NCBI GenBank assembly: GCA_905183005.1
Contig: CAJJDO010000041.1
Coordinates: forward strand, 6,075-70,074
Direction of reading: 5' to 3'
Source: Paramecium pentaurelia
Lineage: Eukaryota > Ciliophora > Oligohymenophorea > Peniculida > Parameciidae
Length of the DNA stretch: 64,000 nucleotides
The notes beneath the pieces are model-generated. The model was not told the DNA's origin. It made no database searches and worked only from the letters and a program-made list of their open reading frames with translations. The stretch's first letter is position 1; the number at the start of each line of letters is the position of its first letter. This document shows, in pieces, positions 36,222-49,404 of the stretch. The position numbers and the translations under genes were made by a program.

Positions 36222-39200
36222 TCAATTGAAAGTTTATAATCTTTTTGCCATGTCTTCCCTTAGATTTTCTTCACTTTAATGAACAAGATCTATTCTTTCA
36301 GATAAATATTTTGTAAATAATTATTAAAACTAAAATGCCTATTCTTGTTTATTTATTAGTTATTTCAACAAATCTAACAGTAATATATGATTATTGTCAT
36401 CTTTCGCTTATTATAAATCTACTTATTCATTAATTATAGATTAGTAGTGTTATGTTGTTTATTTAACTGAATTAGTTAAACTTTTTATTTATTCAAGTTA
36501 TTTTATATTTTTAGACATTCCTTATAAACCATTATACACTTCGCAATTAAATTTAATGAGAAGACAACAATTTTTTTACAATATATCCCTTAATAACTTT
36601 GTTTATCCAATTATACTTGATATAAGTATATTTAATTCATCATTGACTATTTTCTCATTATTTTCACCTATATGAATAATAATTTAATTTTTATTATCAT
36701 CTATTTCTTTTTTTTATTATTTTTTTTGTTTAAATTTCTTAAATTCATTTGTAATCAATTTTATTTTTTCTTATTCTTCTTATTCTTATTCTTCATCTTT
36801 TTCTAATTCTGTTTTACCATCAAATCTATTTATTAAATCAATAATTGAATTTGAAAATTCCTACATAAATTATCTTAGTTTATTAATTAGATGATTAATC
36901 AATAAATTTTCTGTTTCAAAATTACTCTCAGACAATATAATTTTCTCGAATTCTTCAGGATTAGTATTGCCCAAAACAAAATTTTCAAAATTTTCAATCA
37001 TTTCTTTATTTTAATTAATTTCTTCATCTTTCTCTTCTATTTCTCTTTCAGCCCATTCGATTTACTATTCTAAGTCTCTTATTTTTTATTTTCTTTACTC
37101 TTGTAAATCATCTGCGTTTTCTTTTAAATAATTATCCCTATTTAATTCCCCATGACCCAAATCAAAGTTATAATGATCGTTACTTTTTGAAGAATTATAT
37201 TCTTTTAGATTTTATGATAAGCTACTATTAAATTGATTTTAATTTAAAGAATCCTCCTAATTTTTTATTTTTGTTTGAGAAAGAAAGAAATTTTCTCTTT
37301 ATGAACTAATTTTTTTTTGAGAAGTAAATGTTCTATTCTGACCCTCAATTCCTTATTTTTCTCTGTGTTACTATGGTTTTAAAAGATTTTCCTCTTCCTA
37401 AAAGTCTTGATGTTGTTCAGAATGATCAATCAATTTAATGGATTATTTTTTTTGGCTTGATTCATACTGATTATTAATTATGTCATTTGTATGTTCTGAA
37501 TCTTATTAATTTTTATTAAGTGTTCCCTCTTCATTTTCTTAAGAATTAGAGTATATCTAATGATCTTCAGTCTAGTTGATGTCCTAATCCATTTTTTCGT
37601 TTTATTAAGAAAAATTATTAATTTATGGTTAAAAAACATTATTAGCTTATTATTATATTTATTCCATTTCTTCATCATTGCAATTTAAGTTGAGCATTAC
37701 TACGTTTTATTCTAATTTTTGGTTATTCTCTACTTCGATTATTTCTTTATTACAAAATCCTTAATCTTCTTCACATTAAGTTAGTTCTTAATGTTACTCT
37801 TAATTATTCTAGTTTTCCAGTTTCTGTTGCTAGAGCTTAGAGTAAACATCCTCTTAGAAGATACCTTATTTGTTTACTTCGATATCCTCTAAGTTCACTT
37901 ATTATTAAATATCATTATTATTTAAATCAAATTCTTATGCATTCTCACTCCCTAGATCCTATATTTTAGTTTACTATAGCTATTCACATATCTCTCCTAA
38001 TACCTCTTTATGTATGTAAATTTGTTATTCTAAAAGATTATTATTTTCTTAATTTTTTTTTCCTACTTCTTCTTAGCTTTCTTAATCAAATGTTTTTAAT
38101 GAGAAAAGTTCGAATTAATTTAATTTCTAATTGCAATATTAGATATTTTGATTTTCATTTATGAACCTTGTTTATTTATCTAATTATGAATCATCGATCT
38201 TATCATATATTCTTTCATTCCCATTAAAATTTATAATTTAATCACTATTTTATTCCTCTTTCTCTTAATTCTATGTATTTAATGAAAATTTATGTAAAAA
38301 TGATTATGAAATTTAAATTTCACTTATAGATTCTTAATCTTATTAATATAAATCTGTTTAATTTGAAATATTACGTTATTCACTATTGAATTATAAATTA
38401 TCAAATGATTATAATTCATTTACTTTGGATAAATTTGGTTCTACATCATTTGATTATTCTTAAAAATGATTAAAATTATAATTTTCTCTTAAAATTAGTT
38501 CATCTTTTTGTATAATATTAATTTAACTTTATTTATGTAATATTGTCTTATCATTAAAACTAACACTTTGGAACTATTTAACATGTTCCTTTTTTAATAA
38601 CAATAAACCGGAACTTGTGTATTTTGCTTGTACTAAATTAGTTTATGGCTTTGGTTTTGGACAAAGTTAAATGTCTTCGTTGAAATAGGTATATTCATCT
38701 TAATGTTAATTATTCAAATAATCGTCATTTTAACTATTTTATTAATCTTCATCTAAGTTTTATTATTCATCTTTATGTTAACTATTCAAATGATCATCAT
38801 TTTAACTATTTTATTAATCCTCATCTTAATTTTATTATTCATTTTAATGTTAACTATTTAATTTATCACCATTTTAACTATTTTATTAATCTTCATCTAA
38901 GTTTTATTATTCATCTTTATGTTAACTATTCAAATGATCATCATTTTAACTATTTTATTAATCCTCATCTTAATTTTATTATTCATTTTAATGTTAACTA
39001 TTTAATTTATCACCATTTTAACTATTTTATTAATCTTCATCTAAGTTTTATTATTCATCTTTATGTTAACTATTCAAATGATCATCATTTTAACTATTTT
39101 ATTAATCCTCATCTTAATTTTATTATTCATTTTAATGTTAACTATTTAATTTATCACCATTTTAACTATTTTATTAATCTTCATCTAAGTTTTATTATTC

Positions 39201-42200
39201 ATCTTTATGTTAACTATTCAAATGATCATCATTTTAACTATTTTATTAATCCTCATCTTAATTTTATTATTCATTTTAATGTTAACTATTTAATTTATCA
39301 CCATTTTAACTATTTTATTAATCTTCATCTAAGTTTTATTATTCATCTTTATGTTAACTATTCAAATGATCATCATTTTAACTATTTTATTAATCCTCAT
39401 CTTAATTTTATTATTCATTTTAATGTTAACTATTTAATTTATCACCATTTTAACTATTTTATTAATCTTCATCTAAGTTTTATTATTCATCTTTATGTTA
39501 ACTATTCAAATGATCATCATTTTAACTATTTTATTAATCCTCATCTTAATTTTATTATTCATTTTAATGTTAACTATTTAATTTATCACCATTTTAACTA
39601 TTTTATTAATCTTCATCTAAGTTTTATTATTCATCTTTATGTTAACTATTCAAATGATCATCATTTTAACTATTTTATTAATCCTCATCTTAATTTTATT
39701 ATTCATTTTAATGTTAACTATTTAATTTATCACCATTTTAACTATTTTATTAATCTTCATCTAAGTTTTATTATTCATCTTTATGTTAACTATTCAAATG
39801 ATCATCATTTTAACTATTTTATTAATCCTCATCTTAATTTTATTATTCATTTTAATGTTAACTATTTAATTTATCACCATTTTAACTATTTTATTAATCT
39901 TCATCTAAGTTTTATTATTCATCTTTATGTTAACTATTCAAATGATCATCATTTTAACTATTTTATTAATCCTCATCTTAATTTTATTATTCATTTTAAT
40001 GTTAACTATTTAATTTATCACCATTTTAACTATTTTATTAATCTTCATCTAAGTTTTATTATTCATCTTTATGTTAACTATTCAAATGATCATCATTTTA
40101 ACTATTTTATTAATCCTCATCTTAATTTTATTATTCATTTTTATGTTAACTATTTAATTTATCACCATTTTAACTATTTTATTAATCTTCATCTAAGTTT
40201 TATTATTCATCTTTATGTTAACTATTCAAATGATCATCATTTTAACTATTTTATTAATCCTCATCTTAATTTTATTATTCATTTTTATGTTAACTATTTA
40301 ATTTATCACCATTTTAACTATTTTATTAATCTTCATCTAAGTTTTATTATTCATCTTTATGTTAACTATTCAAATGATCATCATTTTAACTATTTTATTA
40401 ATCCTCATCTTAATTTTATTATTCATTTTTATGTTAACTATTTAATTTATCACCATTTTAACTATTTTATTAATCTTCATCTAAGTTTTATTATTCATCT
40501 TTATGTTAACTATTCAAATGATCATCATTTTAACTATTTTATTAATCCTCATCTTAATTTTATTATTCATTTTTATGTTAACTATTTAATTTATCACCAT
40601 TTTAACTATTTTATTAATCTTCATCTAAGTTTTATTATTCATCTTTATGTTAACTATTCAAATGATCATCATTTTAACTATTTTATTAATCCTCATCTTA
40701 ATTTTATTATTCATTTTTATGTTAACTATTTAATTTATCACCATTTTAACTATTTTATTAATCTTCATCTAAGTTTTATTATTCATCTTTATGTTAACTA
40801 TTTAATTCACCATTTTAACTATTTTATTAATCTTCATTTTAATTTTATTATTCATCTTTATGTTAACTATTCAAATGATCATTTTAACTATTTTATTAAT
40901 CTTCATCTAAGTTTTATTATTCCTCTTTATGTTAACTATTCAAATGATCATCATTTTTACTATATTTTTAATCTTCATATTTATTTAATTATTCATCTAT
41001 TAGTTAACTATTTTAATGATTTACACATTTATTATCTTATTCATCTTTAGATTAATTATTTTATTTTTAATCTAAAACATATTATAACAAACTTTCTTTT
41101 AATATAGAATTTAATCCTGCGATCTTCATTTAAAATTCTTATTTTTGATTTATTTTATCTTATCCTAAAGACATCTATATTTGAGCTAAAAATTATTTAG
41201 ATTCTATTGTACAATATCCAGTTACAACCGTACCTCTTTCGAAACTCTGAGATTCATTATCAAGTTTACTTTAATAGTTATTATCTTAATTCATACATTA
41301 TTCATCAGTTTTTGCTTTTACAATTTCTTATGATATCTCTTCATTATTTGATTCATCAATTTAATCTAATTTTTAATTTATTTCATATTTTTTATTAGAC
41401 TCTCTTCTGTTATTATCTTGTATTAGCCCATCAAAATTATTTTCAGAATATTTAATCTTTATTTCACTTTATTGTTATTTATTTTCTACTTCTTAAATAT
41501 CATTTTTGATTTCACAGCCCAATATATTTATTTATTCACCTTATTATGAAGATCCCGTCACTATTTATTGTAATTATTCTATTTTATCAGTTTTACAATG
41601 CTCTTCAATTAATTCCTGGTAGGTATTTTCCTTTATTTCTTCACAATTCACAACTGTAATATCTTCCCATTTTTCTACAATCTTTAAAGTTTACATATTA
41701 AAGTTATTTTCAATATTATCTTCTAGATGGATTAATTGCTAATCTTGATCATCCTCTAAACTACCTTCTATATCTTATTATTATACTAAATTAATTGTTT
41801 AATCCTCTAGAAGATTCAAAGAGAGTTCAGAATTTATTTATTATCCCTATTCAATTTCTGATTTATAATTAGCAATTTCGTCATCATTTATTTAAATAGT
41901 AATTTATTTTTTATTACTATATTAATGTCTTTCTTTATTAATCTGTTGAATTTAATCTTAGTTTTCAATAAGATTAAAATAATGACTTTCTTTTTATAAT
42001 TATTTTAAATACTTTCTTATTATAGATTTTAATATTAATCTGGATTTTAATTTTGCAAGCCAATTGATTCATTTTATGAAATCTCATTGATTAGATTATT
42101 ATCAATTTGATGGTTAATTTGATTGAATTTTTCTGTGTCACTAGAATTTAATATATTTAAATCTGCATTTATTTTCACATCATCATCATTATTAATAAAT

Positions 42201-42464
42201 TCCATTTAATTATCCCTATAATCTTGATTTTCTTATAAGACTAAATTAGTGCTGCAAGCTTAAGTTAAATCATTGGAAATTAAGGATTCATCATTCTATT
42301 TTAATTAAATTACTTTTTACTTTAAGCTAATCACTTTGAGATTAATCTTCTATAGAAATGAATTAACTTATTTATGGTTATTATTAGAATTAATCCTATT
42401 AAAAATATTTAGCCGAATTCTTTTTAGAATTTGGAGTACTAGAACTTGCAACATTTTTCTTCAT
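36222..42464 (-). CDS. Giant Asp/Asn/Gln-rich repeat protein with coiled-coil C-terminus
   Basis: Starts MKKNVASSSTPNSKKNSAKY at 42464. A 25-nt intron (about 42315-42339) and probably one more are needed; the product is about 2,060 residues. The N-terminal third is polar and disordered. The middle is the tandem repeat at 38747-40906. The C-terminal 700 residues are acidic and helical (for example LKENADDLQEQRKQKIRDLE, EWAEREIEEKDEEI) and end LREDMAKRLQTFN at TGA 36222-36224. No catalytic domain seen. Likely a structural or scaffold protein of the cortex, cilium or trichocyst (inference). Almost all Gln codons are TAA or TAG, so standard-code annotation would shatter it. Confidence 0.75.
38747..40906 (-). 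repeat. Coding tandem repeat, 144-bp unit (two 24-residue halves), about 15 copies
   Basis: The + strand word cttcatctaagttttatt recurs at 38747, 38891 and so on up to 40763, exactly 144 bp apart for 14 steps without an indel. Translated on the minus strand each unit is two related 24-residue blocks, DEDQQNSQNDDHLNSQ... and DEDQQNSQNGDKLNSQ.... Nine neighbouring units carry TAA (Gln) and the five nearest the N-terminus carry AAA (Lys) at one position of the second block. Beyond 40800 the units decay with substitutions and whole-codon deletions. This is the pattern of unequal exchange homogenising the centre of an array. Confidence 0.95.
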
Positions 42465-42553
42465 AAATTAATTAGAAATGAATATTATAACCAATAATTA
42501 ATTATTAATTAGATGTAAATAAGTATGGTCTTATGTTTCATATAAAAATTTCA

Positions 42554-43709
42554 TCATCTCATTTAATACTATGGTAGCCTATTTAATGAGTCTGTATAAC
42601 GTTTGTCGGTGTAAAATGTTCCACTGTCAAGTATTCTTGTGGCTCCTGTAATCACATGTTAAGGTGGAGTGAATGGTGACTATTAGATAGATGGATATAA
42701 GGGTTATGAAGGCTTGATATGACTAGGTGCTTTAGAACGGAGAGGAAAGGCATCTTATAATTTTGGATTTGGTAGAGTGTGGATTTTAATGAATTCTGGT
42801 ACATCATTATGTCTAATTTTGATTATATGACTTAGATGAGCAGCAATTTCTATTCTAAATATTATTAATTTAAATTACGCTTTTTCTTAATAGAAAATAA
42901 TATCTGATGAAACTTATTCAAATCTGTTTGAATATTCATCCAAGATATTGAAATATGTTTAATTGTCTTCAAGTAAAGTTGTTCCAAAATATTATATTAC
43001 TGAAGTCATACTATTTACAGAATTCAAAGTTTCCAGAAAAGTAATATGAGATGACCATCTTTCTTTTACCTAAAGATCAATTATAAATGATACCAATTGT
43101 TTAAGCTAATCTGCATCCTTTTCTTGATTTTATTAGTTCTTTTTTTGTTTATTTTCTACATCATTAATTAAAGACTTAAAGAATTGTTCAACAACTTTAA
43201 TTATACGTTCTTATATTTTATTTAATTTATCGATTGTAATATTATTAGCACCAGCCATTCTAACAACGTTGTTTTCCAAATCTAAATAACTCTTTGCAAA
43301 GAAATTAGCTAATTAAATTATAATAATATTCAAACTTTCTTGAACAACATCTTTATATACAGTATTTAAGACATTCTCTAAGCATTCAATTTTATTTTGA
43401 GTCTTTTCATCCCTATGTTTTATGATATGCTCTTCTACACATTGTGGACATAATGGAAGTAAACATTGAATACATGAGCAAAAATTGGTTAAAATATTTC
43501 CTTTATGATATAAGCAGGGAATCTAAATAGTATTTATTTCATACTTTTGGAGTATTGAATCCATCATATACAAAATTCTAACTTAAAAGTGTTGGTTGCT
43601 CATTTGATGATACATAAACTTATGAAGTTTATGATTTAATCTTCCCTTTTTCATCTGTCATAGCATTTTCATCAAAGACATTTCCTTTGTTTGTTGATAA
43701 TTAATTCAT
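42554..43709 (-). CDS. B-box-type zinc-finger coiled-coil protein
   Basis: One 22-nt intron (43523-43544) gives 377 residues. After a 60-residue polar start comes a B-box-like cluster: CLYHKGNILTNFCSCIQC, LLPLCPQCVEEH and IIKHRD, giving the C-H-C-C-C-C-H-H spacing that binds two zinc ions. It is followed by a long helical region (DVENKQKKNQQNQEKDADQL, SHITFLETLNSVNSM), as in TRIM-type proteins but without a RING. The C-terminal 90 residues are Pro/Ser-rich. The B-box is a protein-protein module and the partner is unknown. Divergent from the LRR gene with only 62 bp between start codons. Confidence 0.72.
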
Positions 43710-43771
43710 GTGTGTCAGTTAATAAAATAATTATATAAATGAAACTTGTTAATGTAAATAATAAAATTTGA

Positions 43772-45520
43772 ATGAAATTAAACTAAAAATTATTAGATAG
43801 ATTAGAAGAGTCTTTGGCACAGAGTTTTGTTCAAAAATATCAAGAAGAGAAAAATAGAAAAGTTGCTCCAGAAGAATTCATCAGTGATGATTATAAGGGA
43901 AATTTTAGGGTAAGGCAAGTTGGTGATAGACAAGAAAACATGAAGAAAAGTAAATTTGATGCAATGTCTACTGCTACATCAAATTTCTATAAAGAGACAA
44001 CTACACCTAATTCATCTAAACCTCATTCATCTATTAATACTTCTAAATTATTAGAATAAAGTAAGATTTCTTAACTAAAACAATCAATTATAACTAACAG
44101 AATTACATCTGCATAACCTACAAGGCCTTTAATGATAAAAAAATTATAAAAAAATACAGAACAATTATCAATAGAAACTAAAGAATAAAAACCTCCAATA
44201 TTTGCATTAAAAAGGTTATCATCTACCAAATAGTAACAATAAGATGAAGATAAGTCTATCACACAGAATTAGGAATAAAGTCTCAATAATTCTTTAGTGT
44301 CTAAACCTTCAATATTAAGAAGATCTTCATTGACATCTCAAGGAAAAAAAATTGAAATAAAAAAAGATTAAGATATAGAAACAAAGAAAATATCTCTAAT
44401 AAAAAATTAAGAATCTCAAATATCAGAACCAGTATTTTAATTTTAAATTGCTAAAAAAAAAATTGATGATATGATATATGATATTATGGATATAGATACT
44501 TTATAAGAAATTACAAAAAAAAATGAAGTACAAATATTTCTCTAAATTTTAGAGTTAGTTTGATTAAATTACATCCATTTAATTTAGATTTAATACTATG
44601 AATGATTCATTATATATGTTAGGAGAATACTTATCAAATTTACAAGAACTTAAATTGAATAATTCTTAGATAGAATCTTTAAGATTATTAGGGACTAAAT
44701 TGAATAACTTACAAGTTCTTTGGATTAGCAATTCAAAATTAACTGATATTTCTGGTACAACTATAATAGTTATACAATATTAGGAATTATGAGTATGCCA
44801 AATCTTTTAGAATTATATTGTTCATTTAATAATATCAAAGACATAAGTCCTTTAGCTTTTCATGAAAAGATATCCATTTTGGATATTGAAGGTAATGAAT
44901 TAGCTGATGAATTCTAAATTGATTATTTAGAATCTTTAAATTTACAATAATTAATCATTAGTTCAAACCCATTAATCAGAGATGATTAATTAAGGGATAA
45001 ACTTTATAAAAAATTACCAGCTACTGAGATTTATATTGATGATAATGATATACCAACAGAATCTTAAATTATTTCAGAGACAAGCCAAATTAAATAGCTT
45101 TATGATATAGCAGAAATGATGGATTCTAAATTTGATGTATTTTTATTTACTCATTTTTAGCTAATAAAAGTAGAGGAATTAAAGGATCTAGAAGAAAAAG
45201 TCAAATATTAATTAGATAAAGATTTATTATAAGAACCTGATGAAAATAGAATATTGAGTTTATCGATCAAATAAAAGCCTCTTGAAAAGTCAAAATTAAA
45301 GCGACCATAAACTGCCCAGGTTCAATAAACATTTACTGTAAAGAATTAAGTTTTATACAACAAGCCCGATCCCACCTCAGAATTAGTTGGATTAGAAGAA
45401 GCTTTTGCAGGAAATCCCTTAAAAGCTGCCAAAAAATACAAATAAAATAAAGAATAAATTTTTGATCCTACTGATAGGAAGAGTATTGACATATAAACTT
45501 TATTAAATAAGTTCAAATGA
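43772..45520 (+). CDS. Leucine-rich repeat protein, LRRC56/ODA8-like
   Basis: Introns 44554-44587 (34), 44755-44783 (29) and 45137-45160 (24) give 553 residues from ATG 43772 (MKLNQKLLDRLEESLAQS). The N-terminal 230 residues are polar. The LRR block then reads LGEYLSNLQELKLNNSQIES, NLQVLWISNSKLTDISG, NLLELYCSFNNIKDISPLAF and KISILDIEGNELADE, then LIISSNPLIRD. The LWxSxxxLxDISG-MPNLxELYxSFNxIxDISPL order is that of LRRC56 (Chlamydomonas ODA8), needed to preassemble and transport outer-arm dynein. A polar tail follows. The LRR fold is certain; the LRRC56 orthology is by eye. Confidence 0.72.
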
Positions 45521-45549
45521 GTAATGTAGTTAAATATAAATATATATAA

Positions 45550-46736
45550 TCATTAATTTTACAGTTCCTCTATAATACCTTTTCTTTCTAATTCATGTAT
45601 TTCTTCTTTATCATACCATTTAACTCTTTTCCCTTCTACCCATTCTCCAATTCTCATAACATTATCAGTAGAATAATAAATTCCAACCCCTTACTATTTA
45701 CCTCCCTACCATATACCAATATATTTTCTTCCATCTTCCCAAAGAAACACTCCTTTACCATGTTTCTTATCGTTTTAGTATTCCTAATTTATTTAAAGTT
45801 TAATACTCCTTTATATTATCTTCCATCTGGCCACTTTATTTCTCCTTTACCATGCATTTTATTCTTCATCCATTATCCAACATATACTCTTCCATCTGTC
45901 CATTAATAATTTCCAAATCCTTGAATTTCATTATTATAAAATTCCCCTAAAATGTAAATGCTAAATATACCTTGATAACAAGAACCATCAGCAAAATTTA
46001 ATTTCCCTTTGCCATGCTTTTTACCAAATTAATAATCTCCTTCATATCTAGCTCCATCTGGCCAAGTCTCTATACCTCTTCCATGTTAACTATCATTTAA
46101 CCACTTACTAATGTGTTAAAACCTATACCTCTCCTTGATATTTTGCTCCATTTACATGAATATAGATTCCTAATCCATTAGCAGCATCATCAATCCAATC
46201 GCCATCATAAACATCTCCATCAGCGTGAATTAGTTTTCCCTATTGAATTAATTTTCAATTTACTTTTCCACAAGATTTATCATCTTTCCATTCCCCTTCA
46301 TAAATTGATCCATCTGGCCAAGATTATTTACCATATCCATCTCTTTTTCCTTGAAACCACTCCCCTTCATATGATGAACCATTTGGTAAGAATATTAGCT
46401 ATATAAATTTTACATTTTTACTGGAAGCTTAATTCTCTCATTAATTGCCATACTCTTTTGTATTAGAGGATTTTAGTTCGCATCTTAATTTTGAATTGGA
46501 AGATTCATTTCAATTTACTTTATAGACACCTTGCTATGTTGTGAAGAAATCATTAAATCAGAAACAGTATCACTTTTCTTTTTTTATTTTTTATCCTCTA
46601 CTTTTTCCTATTCTTTATTTATTTATTGAGAATGTTTTGACTTTTTAATTTTGATTTCTAGAGATAATCCTGAATTTCTTATAGTTTAAACCTCTTCCTT
46701 CTTACAACATGTGTTCATTGTACAAGTTTAACCCAT
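45550..46736 (-). CDS. MORN-repeat protein 2 with MGQTC N-terminus
   Basis: Five introns (46399-46421, 46240-46263, 46104-46128, 45947-45970, 45784-45806; 23-25 nt) give exactly 355 residues. It starts MGQTCTMNTCCKKEE: myristoylatable Gly2 with Cys at 5, 10 and 11. After a Lys/Ser-rich linker come about nine MORN repeats (for example YEGEWFQGKRDGYGKQSWPDG, 20-odd residues each). Intron 3 has AGs at TTAG and TAAG and only the second keeps frame. Likely membrane-anchored scaffold. Convergent with the LRR gene, 29 bp between stops. Confidence 0.9.
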
Positions 46737-47186
46737 TTTTGAGAAATAAATATTAATTAGTTGCAATAGAAAATAAATTAATTTGTAATGATAACTTATC
46801 TAACAACATCAAAAGAATGAACCCTTAATAGTAATTAATTTAATTATTTTTGGAATTGCTCATCATTAAATTAATTAAATTATTTTAGATTCTTAATTCA
46901 AATTGGATTTTTATGATATTTCATTATAGAATAAAACGATAAGGCCATTTTGAAGGCTAATTATTCATTTACTTGTGAATATGTTAATTAAAAATATTAT
47001 AAGTAATAATATTTAAAAAATTAATCCAAAATATATATTAAAGAATTGAAATCTAATTTTAGATATTCGATTTAATCCACAATTTTATCAAATAATCATT
47101 CTAATATCAATTTACTTCTTTAATATTATCACACTTTAAATAGAAGTTATTATAATTTCTTCAAATCCTTTTTATATTAGAATATT
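46737..47186. other. Intergenic, nothing recognised
   Basis: AT-rich, no credible frame. It probably includes the promoter of MORN protein 2 on its left side and the 3' flank of the fragment at 47187-47620 on its right. Confidence 0.4.
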
Positions 47187-47620
47187 TCAAGGATTAACTT
47201 TCTTATTTTCCCAATCAGGTTGTTTCAAACAAAATAAATGATTGCTTATTTAAATATCATCAATAATCAAATTCTTTAATTTATGTTTATCTGTTTTTCA
47301 AGCATAAACTAAAACAACTCCCCAAATATCACAAAATATAGGAATACTAATTTCTTTTTAATCAATAATCTTATTTTAAATTAATCGAACATGAATGCAA
47401 AGTTTCAAACAGCAATTTTACAATTTTGCAATCCTCTTTTTCTTTTCACAATATTCTAACTCTATTTTATTAAATTAAGTAAATTTAGTATCTGACTATG
47501 TCATAGGAGTTCTTAAAAAATTATTAATACACTATGAGTCTGAGTCTGAAGATGAAATTTATTTACAATTATTTATTTTAATTTTAATATTCTAGAATTT
47601 ATTAAATGATTATTAAAAAG
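47187..47620 (-). pseudogene. Minus-strand coding fragment interrupted by one in-frame TGA
   Basis: An open frame runs from about 47620 (KINNCKQISSSDSDSQCIN) through RIAKLQNCCLKLCIHVR and IPIFCDIWGVVLVYA, meets TGA at 47298-47300, and continues in the same frame for 37 codons (KTDKHKLKNLIIDDIQISNH...WENKKVNP) to a second TGA at 47187-47189. The composition is protein-like on both sides of the first TGA. No start ATG is visible; it could be a 3' part of the gene at 47674-48396 joined by an intron I cannot place. The segment around the TGA recalls a GAF-type sheet but that is weak. Confidence 0.4.
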
Positions 47621-47673
47621 AACAATAATTAGAATATCATATCTTAATGTAGATTTGAATATTCAAAGTAAAC

Positions 47674-48396
47674 TCATAATCTCTCTAAATTTATTGAGTC
47701 ATTAAATTTAAGATCTAATTTTTGAATTATTTTATTAGAACTATGCTAACAATTATTATTAAATAGTTCATATCTTTCTTTCTTAAGCTCATCTATTATG
47801 TCTTGAGCATCACTGAATTAGATCTACTTTGTTGGCAAATATTCGTAACATTCTACGTACACTTAGGATGCTTAACCTTTCTTATATATTCCTTAATCAA
47901 CTCTATGCATATTTTCATGGAAAGATGCTAACATACATGTATTATCTGAACAAATAATTGTGTCAGTATGTTCAGTAATTAACTTTGCCATAGGATATTG
48001 TTTAAGACTATATTTATTCTCTCTCTTGCATTAGTACACATTTTTTATGTTCTTTTCCTTGAATAATTATTTATGATCATCTTAATAAGGTATAATAATA
48101 GGTTTTCGCTCATTATCCTTCTATATACTTGAAAATTTTGGTAAAAACTAAGAGCAAATTTTGGCAAGGATAATAAAATTAATTACTATTGGATATTAAC
48201 TGGAGCTGCTTGATAACATTCCAGAAGAACTACTATTATTATGTAATAAACTATTGCTAAAACCTAATGCACAATCTATGCTACTATTAATATCTTCTTT
48301 TTAAACAGTCTCTGAAGATACCTTTACTTACTCAGGATTAGATTTAAAAGATAAATTTTACACAAAAAAATTCCATGCTTTATTAACTTTTTCCAT
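47674..48396 (-). CDS. LRAT/NlpC-P60-like domain protein (tentative)
   Basis: Single frame of 240 codons from the ATG at 48396 (MEKVNKAWNFFVQNLS) to TGA 47674-47676. The first 90 residues are Ser-rich. The second half contains ICSDNTCMLASFHENMHRVD, then VYVECYEYLPTKQ and KKERYELFNNNCQHSSNKI. The N-x-C-x-H(F) tail, with an upstream His and a Tyr-x-Leu strand, is typical of the permuted papain-like fold of LRAT/HRASLS and related NlpC/P60 enzymes, where that Cys is the nucleophile. Activity could be thiol acyltransferase or phospholipase A type. The assignment is from one motif and needs a profile search. Confidence 0.45.
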
Positions 48397-48511
48397 TAGA
48401 AATTCTAATAAATATTATTAATTAAATGCAATTAATTTATAATTTGTATGAGTATATAAATGCAAAAATTAATTCTTAACGTTAATATTAAAAATCTAAT
48501 TTTCTGCAATA

Positions 48512-49404
48512 ATGAGTTAATTTTAAAGACCTACTTCATCAAGAAAAGGCACATTTAATCTTCCAACATAATCAGGAGATTTAGAAGAATATATGTATTA
48601 AATAATATTGAGAGTAGTCAAATATTATATGATCATTAAAAGAGTTGTGAAAAAGCTGGTAAATATTTAGAAGCAGATCAGGCTAAAAAAAGATTGGCAG
48701 AATTAAAGAAAGAATTAGAAATAAAAAATAAAGGAGGTGTCAAAGATAGACATTGCACAGAGAAATAAGAAATTGAGAAAGCACATCTTGAAGAATTCAA
48801 TTAATTTAATTAATTTTGGGATTAAAAGATGATAGAGTTTGATAACGAAGCTCAAAAAGTGAAGGAATAAACCCTTTAAAGACATGAAGATGAATTAAGA
48901 TAATTTTCTGAAGAATTAGAGAATTCTCTTCCAGTAAAACCCAAGGATTCAGCTGAGCTTTTAGCTTTGAGAAAAACTGAAGAATAATTAGCTAAATAAG
49001 AGAAGTATTTATAAATTATTATATATTTAGTTATTTGGAAGCTCATGTATTACAATCTAGAATTTAAGGATAAGAAAGAGATGAATATGAGAAATGGACA
49101 TCCTGTAGATAATAGAAGATAAGAAATTTAATAACATAATTAAGATAGAAATAAATCAATGAATTAAATGCTTTGACTTAAAGAATATTAAGTGGATAAG
49201 AAGAATAAAGAAAAATTCGATCTTAAGAATTAGAAAAGTGATTTTTGTTGATTATATTTTAGGTTACTGTAAAAATATCAAAATGTGAGAAAAGAATTAG
49301 AAAGCCAATAAACATAAGAAATTACTAGACTAGACAAGAATAGCAAAACATAATGTATATTATTAGTTTAGAATATATAGCCATTATGCAATAATCCAGA
49401 ATGA
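48512..49404 (+). CDS. Coiled-coil protein (about 272 residues)
   Basis: Introns 48595-48617 (23), 49005-49030 (26) and 49238-49262 (25) give exactly 272 residues from ATG 48512 (MSQFQRPTSSRKGTFNLPTQ). After the polar start it is continuous helix: DHQKSCEKAGKYLEADQAKK, RLAELKKELEIKNKGG, then QKIRNLITQLRQKQINELNA and EQRKIRSQELEKLLQKYQNV. Conserved-looking Trp/Cys in EKWTSCRQ. The pattern resembles widely conserved ciliary/basal-body coiled-coil proteins, but I cannot name it. Divergent from the LRAT-like gene (115 bp between starts). Confidence 0.75.

Noticed and set aside
38747..40906. 144-bp repeat as a satellite or CRISPR-like array
   Set aside because: No spacers, exact tandem units, and an open ciliate-code frame runs through all copies and both flanks, so it is a coding repeat.
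45595..45906. 103-codon plus-strand ORF
   Set aside because: Antisense shadow of the MORN gene 45550-46736.
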